NCBI RefSeq assembly: GCF_018304965.1
Contig: NZ_JAGQED010000030.1
Location: forward strand, 1-50,570
DNA from: Collimonas antrihumi
GTDB lineage: Bacteria; Pseudomonadota; Gammaproteobacteria; Burkholderiales; Burkholderiaceae_D
Length of the DNA stretch: 50,570 nt
Direction of reading: 5' to 3'
A program made the translations under genes and the position numbers. This document shows positions 7,542 through 15,838 of the stretch, piece by piece. The stretch's first letter is position 1, and each line of letters opens with the position of its first letter. A model generated the notes under the pieces. That model saw only the letters and a list, made by a program, of their open reading frames with translations, did no database searches and was not told the DNA's origin.

Positions 7542-10322
7542 TTAAAAAGATGAATTTTCCTTTGCGTTCATCGACTTTTCCGTCGATCCCAGTGGGGTAG
7601 AATTTTCATCCGCAGAAATTTCCCCATTCATACACTGCCCCTGCACTATGTCCGCAATGATCTTTCCTTTCACCGGGGCCGGCAATTGATAAGCAACCTG
7701 GCACTGGCTATCAGCCGTACTACCCCATTTAACGGTCAAGGTACCGCTGTCTTCCACCCCACGCACGAACGCTTTACTACCCTGTCCAACCACCCCCACC
7801 ACCTTGCCGGCGGCATCAAATACTTCTGCAGCAAAGGGCAACGATGCGCCATCGGCACGCGTAACTTTAAGGACAACGGCGCGGCTGTTATCGGTTTCAA
7901 ATCCAACCATCACAACAGAACCCAGGCGCGGAGCAACGGTTTTGCTGGTGTCTTTAAATTCAATATCGCTGGATGATCCTTTGGGATCAATCGTAATGGC
8001 ATTGTTTTGATACGATTGCAAATTAGGTACGACTGCGTAACCGTGACGATCGATGGTAACGCCAACCGTGCCACCGACCGCCGCACCTTCGGCATCTGGT
8101 GCATGCACAACGCCGATGGTGTCACCCAACGTCTGCGCCAGCGAAACACCGCCCGGATGCGCCACCACGCCACCGCTGGCACTGAACGAGATCTGACCGG
8201 TGTTGCCGGATTGACTGATACCGCTATTCAGCGTGGCCACGCTGCCCTGATAGCCCAGATTGCCATTGAATGTGCTACTGCGGCTATTGCCACTGTCGTT
8301 GTGGTTACCAGACACGCCGTAGGTTATGGTACGGTCTTCATTTGCCGTACCACTTACTCCTACCTGCAAGTTGCTGCCCTTGTTGTCGCCCGTATTGCGC
8401 GTCATGGAACTGTTGAGCGTTGGCGCGCGGCCAGCGTTACCTAATGGCATTGACAAGGACAGCATGATGCTGCTGCCGGCACGGCTATTGTTGGCGCCGG
8501 CGCCATAGAACACATTATCGAACTGCTGTTGACGCAATTGTTCCGGGGTCAATGTGGCGGCCTGTGCCAGGCTGCGCTGGACCGACACATTCCAGTTGAT
8601 TTTGCGCCAGCTGGATCCATAACCGGCACTGTAGGAGGTTTGGCGGCCGACACTGCCACCCCAGTAGTCCGTCGCGCTACCGGAGAGAAAGAGACTACCT
8701 GCACCGACTTTTTGACTGATATTCAAATCCAGACGGCTACGCTGGCGGCTTACGCCGCTGGTGTCCAGGCCCCGATCCGCCATATCACGCAGATTCGCCG
8801 CATCTTGCAAGCCCAGATAACCGGCGGTGGAAAAACGATAAGCGCCCAAAGCGAAATTGGTACCGGTTTCCGGGATATTTTTGCTATAAGTAATGCCGAA
8901 ACTTTGACCGGCTAGCGTACTGCCGCCACCCGGTACTTGTGTGCTGGAGGTCGACGCATCAATTGCAACCGCGCCAATCGGGGTGCTGATCGCGGCGCCC
9001 CCTTTTGCTTGCATATAGCCTTCGGACGCGATCAAGCCACCGTAAACGGTGACAATATTATTTACGCCATGCTGCACGGCAGCTTGCATCACAAACGGTT
9101 CGGCGTTGATACCGTATTGCTTGAGCTGACCTGCCGAGACGCTATATTTGGTGACACCGGGGCGCAGCAACTGCGGCACCGCGGCATAGGGCACCGAGAA
9201 GGTACTCTTGCGGCCATCGGCTTCAGTTACGGTGACCAGTAAATCGCCGCCATAGCCGGTGGGATACAGGTCATCGATGACGAAAGGCCCTGGCGATACC
9301 GTGGTTTCATAAATCGTGTAACCATTTTGGCTAACCGTAACACGGGCATTGCTTTCTGCGGCGCCACGTACCACCGGTGCATAACCTTGCTGCGAATGCG
9401 GGAGTTGCCTGTCGTCCGTTGACAGCGTTACACCGCGTATCCGAGCACTATCGAGAATCTGGCCTGTGGTAAACGTATCCCCGATAATCAGCTGCGATTT
9501 CAGGGCTGTGATATCACGTTGTATATTGGTGGCAGTATTTTGATAAGGCACAGCACCAGACTGGGAGTTCCAATTGATGGCGCCTTGATGCCGCAAACGC
9601 CAATCACCGACATTGACGCCCGCATTCAAGCCCAGGTAAGCTTGCGTGCCTCGTCCACTACCGGTAGCGGTCGATGTACTGAAGTTGTAACCCAATATTC
9701 CCGCGGTAACGCCACTATCAAGCAGACTTGGATCGACATAGCCACGGGCTGAGCGATCCATGAAAATTTGCGGAATGCTGATCTCTAGCGATTGTTCCCC
9801 CGCATCAAACACTACCGTCGCACCAGGAATCCACGTGGACAGATCGCCACATAACGGACCATCCGGGATTTGATGGGCGGCGACATCTTCCACGGAACGG
9901 CTACCCTCACCCCGTGCGACCTTGTCCGGGTCGACACCGAACCGGATTAAGGTCGCGCGATCAAAACAGGGAACCGCATTGTCTTGGTCCGGTAACGTGG
10001 AAAACGTGACATCTTCCCGCCCTTGACGGTTTTGATTGACGCTGATATCGACCCGGTAAGTGCCCGGCAGGACGACGTTTGCAACCTCGAAGCGCGACAC
10101 ATCCACTGGCGTAGTTGAGAAACCACCCGGAAAAAATCCACTATCGAATTTCATCGCTGCGGCAGCCATCGGTATGGCAGTAGAGGCAATCGCCGATGGC
10201 GCCAGCATACTGGCGATCGCACCGGATACCAGCATGCTGAGCAAACGCGGTTGGCATACCGCGTAATCGGTACGCTTGTGGCGACTGGTGCGCGCTGTTG
10301 ACAGGGCAGAAGATCGGTTCAT
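7542..10322 (-). CDS. Outer membrane fimbrial usher, operon 2
   Basis: A 926-residue FimD/PapC-type usher with the same architecture as the one at 1547-4351. It has an extended N-terminal signal region, an N-terminal chaperone-binding domain beginning MKFDSGFFPGG with Cys in VPCFDRATL and GPLCGDLSTW, a barrel with plug (YTIYETTVSPGPFVIDD), and C-terminal domains with Cys in SQCQVAY and GQCMNGE. Long runs are identical to the other usher, for example SQQGYAPVVRG and GPFVIDDL, so the two operons arose by duplication. It assembles the second pilus. It lies 172 bp after its chaperone and 31 bp before its adhesin. Confidence 0.95.
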   Translation of the reverse strand: MNRSSALSTARTSRHKRTDYAVCQPRLLSMLVSGAIASMLAPSAIASTAIPMAAAAMKFDSGFFPGGFSTTPVDVSRFEVANVVLPGTYRVDISVNQNRQGREDVTFSTLPDQDNAVPCFDRATLIRFGVDPDKVARGEGSRSVEDVAAHQIPDGPLCGDLSTWIPGATVVFDAGEQSLEISIPQIFMDRSARGYVDPSLLDSGVTAGILGYNFSTSTATGSGRGTQAYLGLNAGVNVGDWRLRHQGAINWNSQSGAVPYQNTATNIQRDITALKSQLIIGDTFTTGQILDSARIRGVTLSTDDRQLPHSQQGYAPVVRGAAESNARVTVSQNGYTIYETTVSPGPFVIDDLYPTGYGGDLLVTVTEADGRKSTFSVPYAAVPQLLRPGVTKYSVSAGQLKQYGINAEPFVMQAAVQHGVNNIVTVYGGLIASEGYMQAKGGAAISTPIGAVAIDASTSSTQVPGGGSTLAGQSFGITYSKNIPETGTNFALGAYRFSTAGYLGLQDAANLRDMADRGLDTSGVSRQRSRLDLNISQKVGAGSLFLSGSATDYWGGSVGRQTSYSAGYGSSWRKINWNVSVQRSLAQAATLTPEQLRQQQFDNVFYGAGANNSRAGSSIMLSLSMPLGNAGRAPTLNSSMTRNTGDNKGSNLQVGVSGTANEDRTITYGVSGNHNDSGNSRSSTFNGNLGYQGSVATLNSGISQSGNTGQISFSASGGVVAHPGGVSLAQTLGDTIGVVHAPDAEGAAVGGTVGVTIDRHGYAVVPNLQSYQNNAITIDPKGSSSDIEFKDTSKTVAPRLGSVVMVGFETDNSRAVVLKVTRADGASLPFAAEVFDAAGKVVGVVGQGSKAFVRGVEDSGTLTVKWGSTADSQCQVAYQLPAPVKGKIIADIVQGQCMNGEISADENSTPLGSTEKSMNAKENSSF

Positions 10323-10494
10323 GGGTCACTCAAATATGAAAGCAAAATTGCAGCCCACCGTCCGCTCAGCGGATGGCGTACAAAACAGGTGGGATGTGCT
10401 GGAAAACAGTCGTATTACCACTAATATGTGTTCACCAACTCTTATAGAGTGGCAGCCAACTGACTGGGCAAACGCTGCCCAGGCCCAGAGAGTC

Positions 10495-11250
10495 TTAGTG
10501 GGCAGTCAGTGGAGAGGTAACAGGAATAAATGCGCCGAAATCATCAACAATTGAGAACTTCACTTTGGCATCGGCGCCAAGTGTCGCTGGTGCATCCTTC
10601 AACATGTAACGTTGGGTACCACCTGGGGCCACCATGGCGTAATCCGGGCTGTCGATCTCTTTCTCACCGATCGCCAGGGCTATTTTCTGGAACGATACAT
10701 AATAGGGAGATGGATTACGTACTTCCAATACCTGGTTTGCTCCGTCCTTGACCAATGACCATGTGAGTGCGTTGCGCGCATCCTCCGGCTTCATTGCCAG
10801 CTTGGCTGGGCGGAAAAATATTTTGGTACGAATGCGAAAGGCAAAACGCAGCTGGTTTTCATCTTCTTCACCGACTTTCGGTGGCACTTCCAGCACATTG
10901 AGCCAAAACAACGTTTCTTTGTCAGTTGCCAACGGCTCTTTGGTGTACACCATACGTATTGCCTGGCTCTTCCCGGGTTCCACCCGAAATACCGGCGGCG
11001 TCAGCGTAAACGGAACATCGAGTTTATCCAGACTGATTTTTTCATCACCATCGTCCACCCAGGCCTGTACCAGACGGGGAAATTTTTTATCATCATTGGT
11101 CAGTTTTATCGTGACTTCACGATCATCTGCGTGATACACCGTACGGGTGCCAGCAATCACAATACCGGCTTGCGCAGGCAAGCTCATTAATCCCGCGAGG
11201 CCCAATATCACTATGGCAAAAGAGCGGGACAAGTGTGTCAGATAGCGCAT
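10495..11250 (-). CDS. Periplasmic fimbrial chaperone, operon 2
   Basis: A 251-residue PapD-type chaperone. Signal peptide of about 28 residues (ends LPAQA), GTRTVYH with the anchoring Arg, G1 strand PPVFRVEPGKSQAIRMVYTK, FWLNVLEVPPK, then the second domain with FAFRIRTKIFFRP. It is paralogous to the chaperone at 4447-5229. The C-terminal segment FSIVDDFGAFIPV matches FSMINDFGAFLPM of the paralogue, so this copy is full length. It lies 125 bp downstream of pilin 2, and the 172 bp before the usher carry no frame I can support. Confidence 0.93.
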   Translation of the reverse strand: MRYLTHLSRSFAIVILGLAGLMSLPAQAGIVIAGTRTVYHADDREVTIKLTNDDKKFPRLVQAWVDDGDEKISLDKLDVPFTLTPPVFRVEPGKSQAIRMVYTKEPLATDKETLFWLNVLEVPPKVGEEDENQLRFAFRIRTKIFFRPAKLAMKPEDARNALTWSLVKDGANQVLEVRNPSPYYVSFQKIALAIGEKEIDSPDYAMVAPGGTQRYMLKDAPATLGADAKVKFSIVDDFGAFIPVTSPLTAH

Positions 11251-11375
11251 TTCTGCTCTCCTCGTCAGGCAAAAAACAAAACAAAATAAATATCCATCCC
11301 ATCCGGGAATGAGATGGATTGCATTCAGACTAAATGCGACGCTAACAAACCGGCGTCAACGTCTGCGTTACAGGA

Positions 11376-11939
11376 TTAGTTAAATGTCACTGAATAGTTG
11401 ACATTGCTGAGAACGCTACCTGGAGTGACCGCAGCAGGAGTTGCAGCGTAGTACTCAGCGATAAATGGCAGAGTTGCCTGGTTACCTACAACGGTAACTG
11501 GAGTAGATTCAACGTTGGTAAACAGGTTGATTGGCGCATTACCTGCCAATGCATCCAAAATACGCACCTGTACGCCAGCAGCTGTACTAGCTGGCAGCAA
11601 GTTCAAACGGCCGGTTGCCCGATCAACCATAGGGCTTGATGCTTCGTAGTGAACCGCGGCCAGCGTGCCGTTCACACAACCTGCCTCACCCGCTGCACCA
11701 ATGTAGATGTTGTAACCTGTGGAGCCAGCTGCAGGATTGGCGGTAAATGCCGAGGCTTGCACTGTCGGCAAAGTTACGTTGAAGTCGCCAGTACCTGAAC
11801 CTGGCGTGCCGCCGCTAATGGAGCAAGTCACCGCAGTGATGGCGCCGGTAAAATCAATTGTGCCGTCTGCAGCAAAGGCTGATGTGGAGGCGAAGGCGGA
11901 TGCGGCCAGCAGGGAAATGATGAGTGCTTGTTTTTTCAC
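11376..11939 (-). CDS. Major fimbrial pilin subunit, operon 2
   Basis: A 187-residue type 1 pilin with signal peptide 1-23 that is nearly identical to that of pilin 1. The mature N-terminus ADGTIDFTGAI is the donor strand, Cys occur at VTCSISGG and AGCVNGT, and the C-terminus is VNYSVTFN. The start is GTG (complement of 11937-11939) with AGGA 9 nt upstream. The mature domain differs from pilin 1 more than the signal and leader do, as expected when surface residues diversify after duplication. First gene of the second fimbrial operon. Confidence 0.92.
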   Translation of the reverse strand: MKKQALIISLLAASAFASTSAFAADGTIDFTGAITAVTCSISGGTPGSGTGDFNVTLPTVQASAFTANPAAGSTGYNIYIGAAGEAGCVNGTLAAVHYEASSPMVDRATGRLNLLPASTAAGVQVRILDALAGNAPINLFTNVESTPVTVVGNQATLPFIAEYYAATPAAVTPGSVLSNVNYSVTFN

Positions 11940-12243
11940 GATGTAGAATCCTATTAGGTTGACGAAAGCTCCTTAACTGGAGTGACGTCAGTCTAATTTT
12001 TTGCGGAAGGAAAAGATGTCGGGGACGTATGGCAATCACGTAGGAAAATTCCGTTAATGCCGTTTTTTTGTAAATTGTTGTTAAAACATCTCATCTGCGT
12101 CAAATATGAGCAATGTCTTGTTGATGCAGGCGACGACCGTTTTGTTTTTCGCTTGAAGATACAACACATGGTTTCGGTTTCGGCTGCTGCAGACGCTTGA
12201 CGGGATGGGTACATCGCCCTGCAATCCATAAAAGCGCCCTCAT
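11940..12243 (-). promoter_or_regulatory. Leader and probable promoter of pilin operon 2
   Basis: Non-coding, and homologous to the leader of operon 1. On the minus strand it holds a TTTCCTA heptad (plus-strand 12041-12047) 102 bp from the GTG start, which is the same distance as in operon 1. Here the heptad is part of the palindrome GGAATTTTCC. A CTCC-loop-GGAG inverted repeat lies nearer the gene. The similarity fades toward 12170-12240. Confidence 0.5.
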
Positions 12244-12669
12244 TCACATCACTCCGCCATCCTTAAAGGAAAGAGCGTCTTTTAGTATGTGCAAGACTGA
12301 GGACGCCGTAGGCGGTTTACTGTAGGCGCACACTCCAGGGAAACCAGCTTCGCGCGCCAGCATGATGTGCAGATCAAGCACATTACGGTCCTCCGAACTC
12401 ATCCAGACCAGCATAGGCAAGGCTTGCCCGGTGCTGCGCGCCAGCTCCCCTTGCGCAACGGCGAAGCGGGGCCCATTCATGTTCGGCATGTTGATGTCGC
12501 AAACAACCACATCCACCGGCGAGCGCGCCAATACCCTCATCGCCTCGACGCCATCGTTGGCGACAGCTACCGAATTGCACCCCCATCGGTGTAGCTGTTC
12601 GACCAGCAGTTTTTGTTGCAAGGGATGATCTTCGACGATCAGGATGGACAGTTCGGCGATGGTGTTCAA
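12244..12669 (-). CDS. Receiver-only response regulator (CheY-like)
   Basis: A 141-residue protein consisting of one receiver domain. The acidic pair is in IVEDHP (residues 13-14), the phosphoacceptor is Asp58 in VCDINMP, the switch Ser lies in MSSED, and Lys118 is in YSKPP. There is no output domain, so it would act by protein contact or as a phosphate shuttle, or it is the remnant of a larger regulator. It is oriented toward the fimbrial operons, ending 304 bp before pilin 2. No histidine kinase is in the window. A link to fimbrial control is inferred only from position. Confidence 0.85.
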   Translation of the reverse strand: MNTIAELSILIVEDHPLQQKLLVEQLHRWGCNSVAVANDGVEAMRVLARSPVDVVVCDINMPNMNGPRFAVAQGELARSTGQALPMLVWMSSEDRNVLDLHIMLAREAGFPGVCAYSKPPTASSVLHILKDALSFKDGGVM

Positions 12670-12802
12670 TGTTGCTCCCGACAGTTTTCAATATCTGCCA
12701 TTTTGCATGGCGCTGTCGGGATTGGATGCAGGAAATATCTGATTGAAACTGGCAATATTTCTGTAAATCATATGGGATGCGTCAGTGGCAAAACAGTGCC
12801 GC

Positions 12803-12868
12803 ATGGCCGCGATGTCTGAACCGCGCGAACAAGCAGTGCCATTCGTTCCTGGAAGTCGGATCAAATGA
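12803..12868 (+). other. 21-codon frame overlapping the toxin start
   Basis: A short open frame (ATG 12803 or 12812) ends in TGA within ATGA at 12865-12868, overlapping the start of the RelE-like gene as translationally coupled antitoxin-toxin pairs do. The peptide ends PREQAVPFVPGSRIK. It is too short to be a normal antitoxin, and the open frame upstream is closed by TAA at 12764-12766. It may be the tail of a decayed antitoxin gene or chance. Confidence 0.25.
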
Positions 12869-13143
12869 GCCACGAAGCCAGGCAGACACGCAGATTTTCT
12901 CGCCAATATAAAAAATTGCATGACAACATCGCTGTTGACGTTGATGACGCAGTTGATGTGATTTTGACCGATCCAAAGCTTGGAGAACGTAAAAAGGGCG
13001 ACCTTGCTGATCTCTTTGTGTATAAATTTAGAGGTCAAGGCCAGTTATATCTACTCGGCTATACGGTCGATGACGGCATTCGACTTGTCTACTTAGAAGC
13101 AATTAGTTCGCATGACATTCTCTATCGGGATTTGAAGCGATAG
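12865..13143 (+). CDS. RelE/ParE-superfamily toxin-like protein
   Basis: A 92-residue basic protein with the RelE/ParE pattern. It has an N-terminal helix pair (RRFSRQYKKLHDNI..DVDDAVDVILTDP), the ERKKGDLADLFVYKFRGQGQLYLLGY beta hairpin, and a C-terminal IRLVYLEAISSHDILYRDLKR strand and helix. Members are mostly ribosome-dependent mRNA nucleases or gyrase poisons of type II toxin-antitoxin modules. No antitoxin of normal size adjoins it: upstream is only a 21-codon frame, and downstream is the convergent response regulator. It is the only plus-strand gene in the first 20 kb. It could be solitary, or its partner may have been lost. Confidence 0.75.
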   Translation: MSHEARQTRRFSRQYKKLHDNIAVDVDDAVDVILTDPKLGERKKGDLADLFVYKFRGQGQLYLLGYTVDDGIRLVYLEAISSHDILYRDLKR

Positions 13144-13166
13144 CGGTATAAAGAGATACGGCGTGG

Positions 13167-13802
13167 TCACCCTTCGCCAGCGACCCCGCTACGCTTGGCA
13201 AATTCGATCAGTTCGAGCAGTGAACTCATGTTTAGCTTGAGCAGCAAGCGGGTCTTGTAGGTGCTGACGGTTTTGTCGCTGATCAGCATGCGTTCGGCAA
13301 TGTCCTTGTTCAACATGCCCTGGGCCAGGCATTGCAGCACTACCATCTCGCGGTTGGATAAACTGGCAAGCTGCTCGGTCTCATTGACTTGATGACCTCC
13401 GAAACGGGCATCCTGTGCGGCCAGGTTGGGAAAATAGGTATACCCGGAGAGAATCGCCTTGGCAGCATCGACCAGTTCGTTCAGATCGCCCTGCTTCCAG
13501 ACATAACCGGCGGCGCCGGCCATCTTGCAGCGGAACGCGAAATGCAGCGGATTGTGCGAGGTAAGCACCAGCACTTGCATGGGGATATTGAGGGCTTTGA
13601 GCCGTTCAATTACTTCCAGTCCATCCAGCTTGGGCAGGGTCAGGTCGAGCACGATCAAGTCTGGCGTCAACTCTTTGGCCAGGCTTATTGCGTCAATGCC
13701 GTTGTTGGTTTCGGCCACCACGCTGTGCCCTTCGCGTTCCAGCAAAGTACGCACTGCCATACGGATCACCGGATGATCGTCGACGATCAAAATCTTACCC
13801 AT
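13167..13802 (-). CDS. BvgA-like response regulator (NarL/FixJ type)
   Basis: A 211-residue regulator with a receiver domain (1-120: DD at 8-9, phospho-Asp53 in VLDLTLP, Thr81, Lys103) and a LuxR-type helix-turn-helix (about 145-205: SNREMVVLQCLAQGM, then DKTVSTYKTRLLLKLN). Several stretches match my memory of Bordetella BvgA closely, including GYTYFP, NKDIAERM and KTVSTYKTRLL.KLN. BvgA activates virulence and fimbrial genes. The cognate BvgS-type kinase is not in the window. A matching heptad pair lies about 300 bp upstream (14103-14116), and single heptads occur in both pilin leaders, so control of the fimbriae is a reasonable inference. Confidence 0.9.
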   Translation of the reverse strand: MGKILIVDDHPVIRMAVRTLLEREGHSVVAETNNGIDAISLAKELTPDLIVLDLTLPKLDGLEVIERLKALNIPMQVLVLTSHNPLHFAFRCKMAGAAGYVWKQGDLNELVDAAKAILSGYTYFPNLAAQDARFGGHQVNETEQLASLSNREMVVLQCLAQGMLNKDIAERMLISDKTVSTYKTRLLLKLNMSSLLELIEFAKRSGVAGEG

Positions 13803-14239
13803 GCACTCTCCAAAAATCTATCGATTGAACCTGACCTGTTTTTTCAATTCGCCCGTTCCCCGCTTGTCCATTACCCATGATATTGCCATATAACATTATT
13901 TTCGTCATAAGTGCTCGTCAGATTTACAGGGTGATATCTGTCCGGCCGGAAGCGGGATTGCCTGTCAGATCGCATCTCTTTATCCACCGGTATGTCGCAA
14001 TTGCGAGGAGCGGATTTGGACATTTGATTGCTGGGGAAATGGCGGTAACAAATATTCCAATATCTCAAGAAGAATAGATAGCGGAATTGTTCTAATCATA
14101 TGTAGGAAATTTCTTAATCACGCATATTGCCTATTCGCTTCAGGCCTACTCCGAGATGGCAGGCCAATTTTCAGGAGAAGCTTACCCAATTGGATGGGAA
14201 CCCGGCGTCCCAATGAATGCGTATAAAGCTGCGCAAATC
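13803..14239 (-). promoter_or_regulatory. Upstream region of the bvgA-like gene
   Basis: 437 bp without a convincing gene. It holds the 14-bp sequence TAGGAAATTTCTTA at 14103-14116 (TAAGAAATTTCCTA on the minus strand). This is an inverted pair of BvgA-type heptads, placed about 300 bp upstream of the bvgA-like start. A 66-codon plus-strand frame (13877-14077) has no ribosome site I trust and is not called. Confidence 0.45.
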
Positions 14240-15814
14240 TTACCTCCACAACCGTCCGTCACGTCGCTGCCAAATGTGCAGCGGATTGGCATCTTGTACC
14301 GCTGCAGGTAATAAATCCTGCGCCAGATTCTGGTACGACACTGGACGGAGAAAGCGATAAATCGCTGCGCTACCGACCGACGTACTGCGGCTGTCCGAGG
14401 TGGCCGGGAACGGACCACCGTGTACCATCGCATGCGAAACTTCAACACCGGTCGGGAAACTGTTTGCCAGAATCCGGCCAACCTTACGTTCCAGCAGGGG
14501 CAACAGACGGCGCACCAGTGCCTTATCACCATCATCCATTTGCAGGGTTGCGGTCAACTGCCCCTCCAGATGCTCAGTCACCTGTAGTAACTCCGCCTCA
14601 TTCTCGCACGCGATCATCAAGGATACCGGGCCAAACACTTCTGCGCTCAAGTTCGGGTTGTTCAGGAAGGCATGCGCGCTAGTGGCAAACAATGTGGGCG
14701 TTGCCTGATAACCATCAGCAGCCACACCTTGTCCCAGTTGTTTGACGTCGGCTTGTGCAGCTAACGTGGCGACACCGTGTTGATACGCCGCATGGATGCC
14801 GGCAGTCAGCATGGTGGCCGCACTGCGTTGTGTGAATTCCTTTCCCGCCAGCTGTGCAAAGCGCTCAAAATCAGCACCAGCCAGGCCTAACACGAGTCCC
14901 GGATTGGTACAGAACTGACCGGCTCCCATGGTAACCGAATCGACAAAATTCCTGGCGATAGTGTCAGCCCGCGCTGCCAACGCTGCCGGCAGCAGATAAA
15001 TCGGATTTATGCTGCTCATTTCGGCATACACTGGAATCGGTTGCATCCGAGCCGCTGCTACTTTCATCAGCGCCAGGCCACCTTGGCGCGAACCGGTAAA
15101 ACCGACTGCTTGAATCTGTGCATTTTGCACCAGCATGCTTCCGAGAGCATTGCCAATACCGGTCAGCAGCGAAAACACGCCTTCCGGTAATTTGCTGGCG
15201 ACGACCGCCTGTTGAATCGCACGCCCGACTAGCTCCGAGGTGCCAGGATGGGCCGGATGCGCCTTGACCACAACCGGGCAACCAGCGGCTAGCGCTGCTG
15301 CGGTATCGCCGCCTGCAACCGAAAATGCCAAAGGAAAATTACTGGCGCCAAACACCGCTACCGGACCGATCGCAATATTTCGTAGACGTAAATCGACGCG
15401 TGGCAGCGGTAGACGTTCAGGTATTGCCGGATCGATGCGGGCATCGTTCCACGAGCCTTCGCGCAACACCGCAGCAAACAGACGTAGCTGAGCTATGGTG
15501 CGGCTTCGCTCGCCTTCCAGGCGCACGCGCGGCAAACCGCTTTCAGCCATGGCGCGAACGATCAGTTCATCGCCAATGTCGAGGATGTACTGGCCAATCA
15601 TTTCCAGAAACCCTGCACGCACTTCCGGGTTAATTTCTCGATAGATATCGAATGCGGCTTGCGCCAGATCACAGGCATGCTCGACGTCGCACTGGTCCGC
15701 ACTATGGAAGTTCGGCCCTATCTCCGTCCCCAGCGTCGGATCAAAGGCCTGAAATACAGTACCGTTGCTGGTGCTATAGCTGCTGCCGATAAGCGACTTC
15801 CCTGTAATGGTCAT
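14240..15814 (-). CDS. Alpha-ketoglutarate semialdehyde dehydrogenase
   Basis: A 524-residue NAD(P)-dependent aldehyde dehydrogenase. It has the cofactor-site segments GPVAVFGASNFPLAFS and VGFTGSRQGG, the general base Glu265 in YAEMSSINP, and catalytic Cys302 in GQFCTNPG. The FCTNPG form and length are typical of KGSA dehydrogenases, which oxidise 2,5-dioxopentanoate to 2-oxoglutarate. It is the last step of both trans-4-hydroxyproline and L-arabinose (also glucarate) catabolism. It lies 24 bp after a GntR regulator. The deaminase that makes KGSA from hydroxyproline is at 18827-19744. No second copy is seen in the arabinose cluster. Confidence 0.88.
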   Translation of the reverse strand: MTITGKSLIGSSYSTSNGTVFQAFDPTLGTEIGPNFHSADQCDVEHACDLAQAAFDIYREINPEVRAGFLEMIGQYILDIGDELIVRAMAESGLPRVRLEGERSRTIAQLRLFAAVLREGSWNDARIDPAIPERLPLPRVDLRLRNIAIGPVAVFGASNFPLAFSVAGGDTAAALAAGCPVVVKAHPAHPGTSELVGRAIQQAVVASKLPEGVFSLLTGIGNALGSMLVQNAQIQAVGFTGSRQGGLALMKVAAARMQPIPVYAEMSSINPIYLLPAALAARADTIARNFVDSVTMGAGQFCTNPGLVLGLAGADFERFAQLAGKEFTQRSAATMLTAGIHAAYQHGVATLAAQADVKQLGQGVAADGYQATPTLFATSAHAFLNNPNLSAEVFGPVSLMIACENEAELLQVTEHLEGQLTATLQMDDGDKALVRRLLPLLERKVGRILANSFPTGVEVSHAMVHGGPFPATSDSRSTSVGSAAIYRFLRPVSYQNLAQDLLPAAVQDANPLHIWQRRDGRLWR

Positions 15815-15838
15815 ATTATTTTCTTAGTTAAAGTATGT

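Noticed and set aside
12613-12819. 68-codon plus-strand frame as antitoxin for the RelE-like gene
   Set aside because: It overlaps the receiver gene antisense, does not resemble any antitoxin and ends 45 bp before the toxin start.
13877-14077. 66-codon plus-strand frame upstream of the bvgA-like gene
   Set aside because: No believable ribosome site, no family, and it lies in what looks like a regulatory region.
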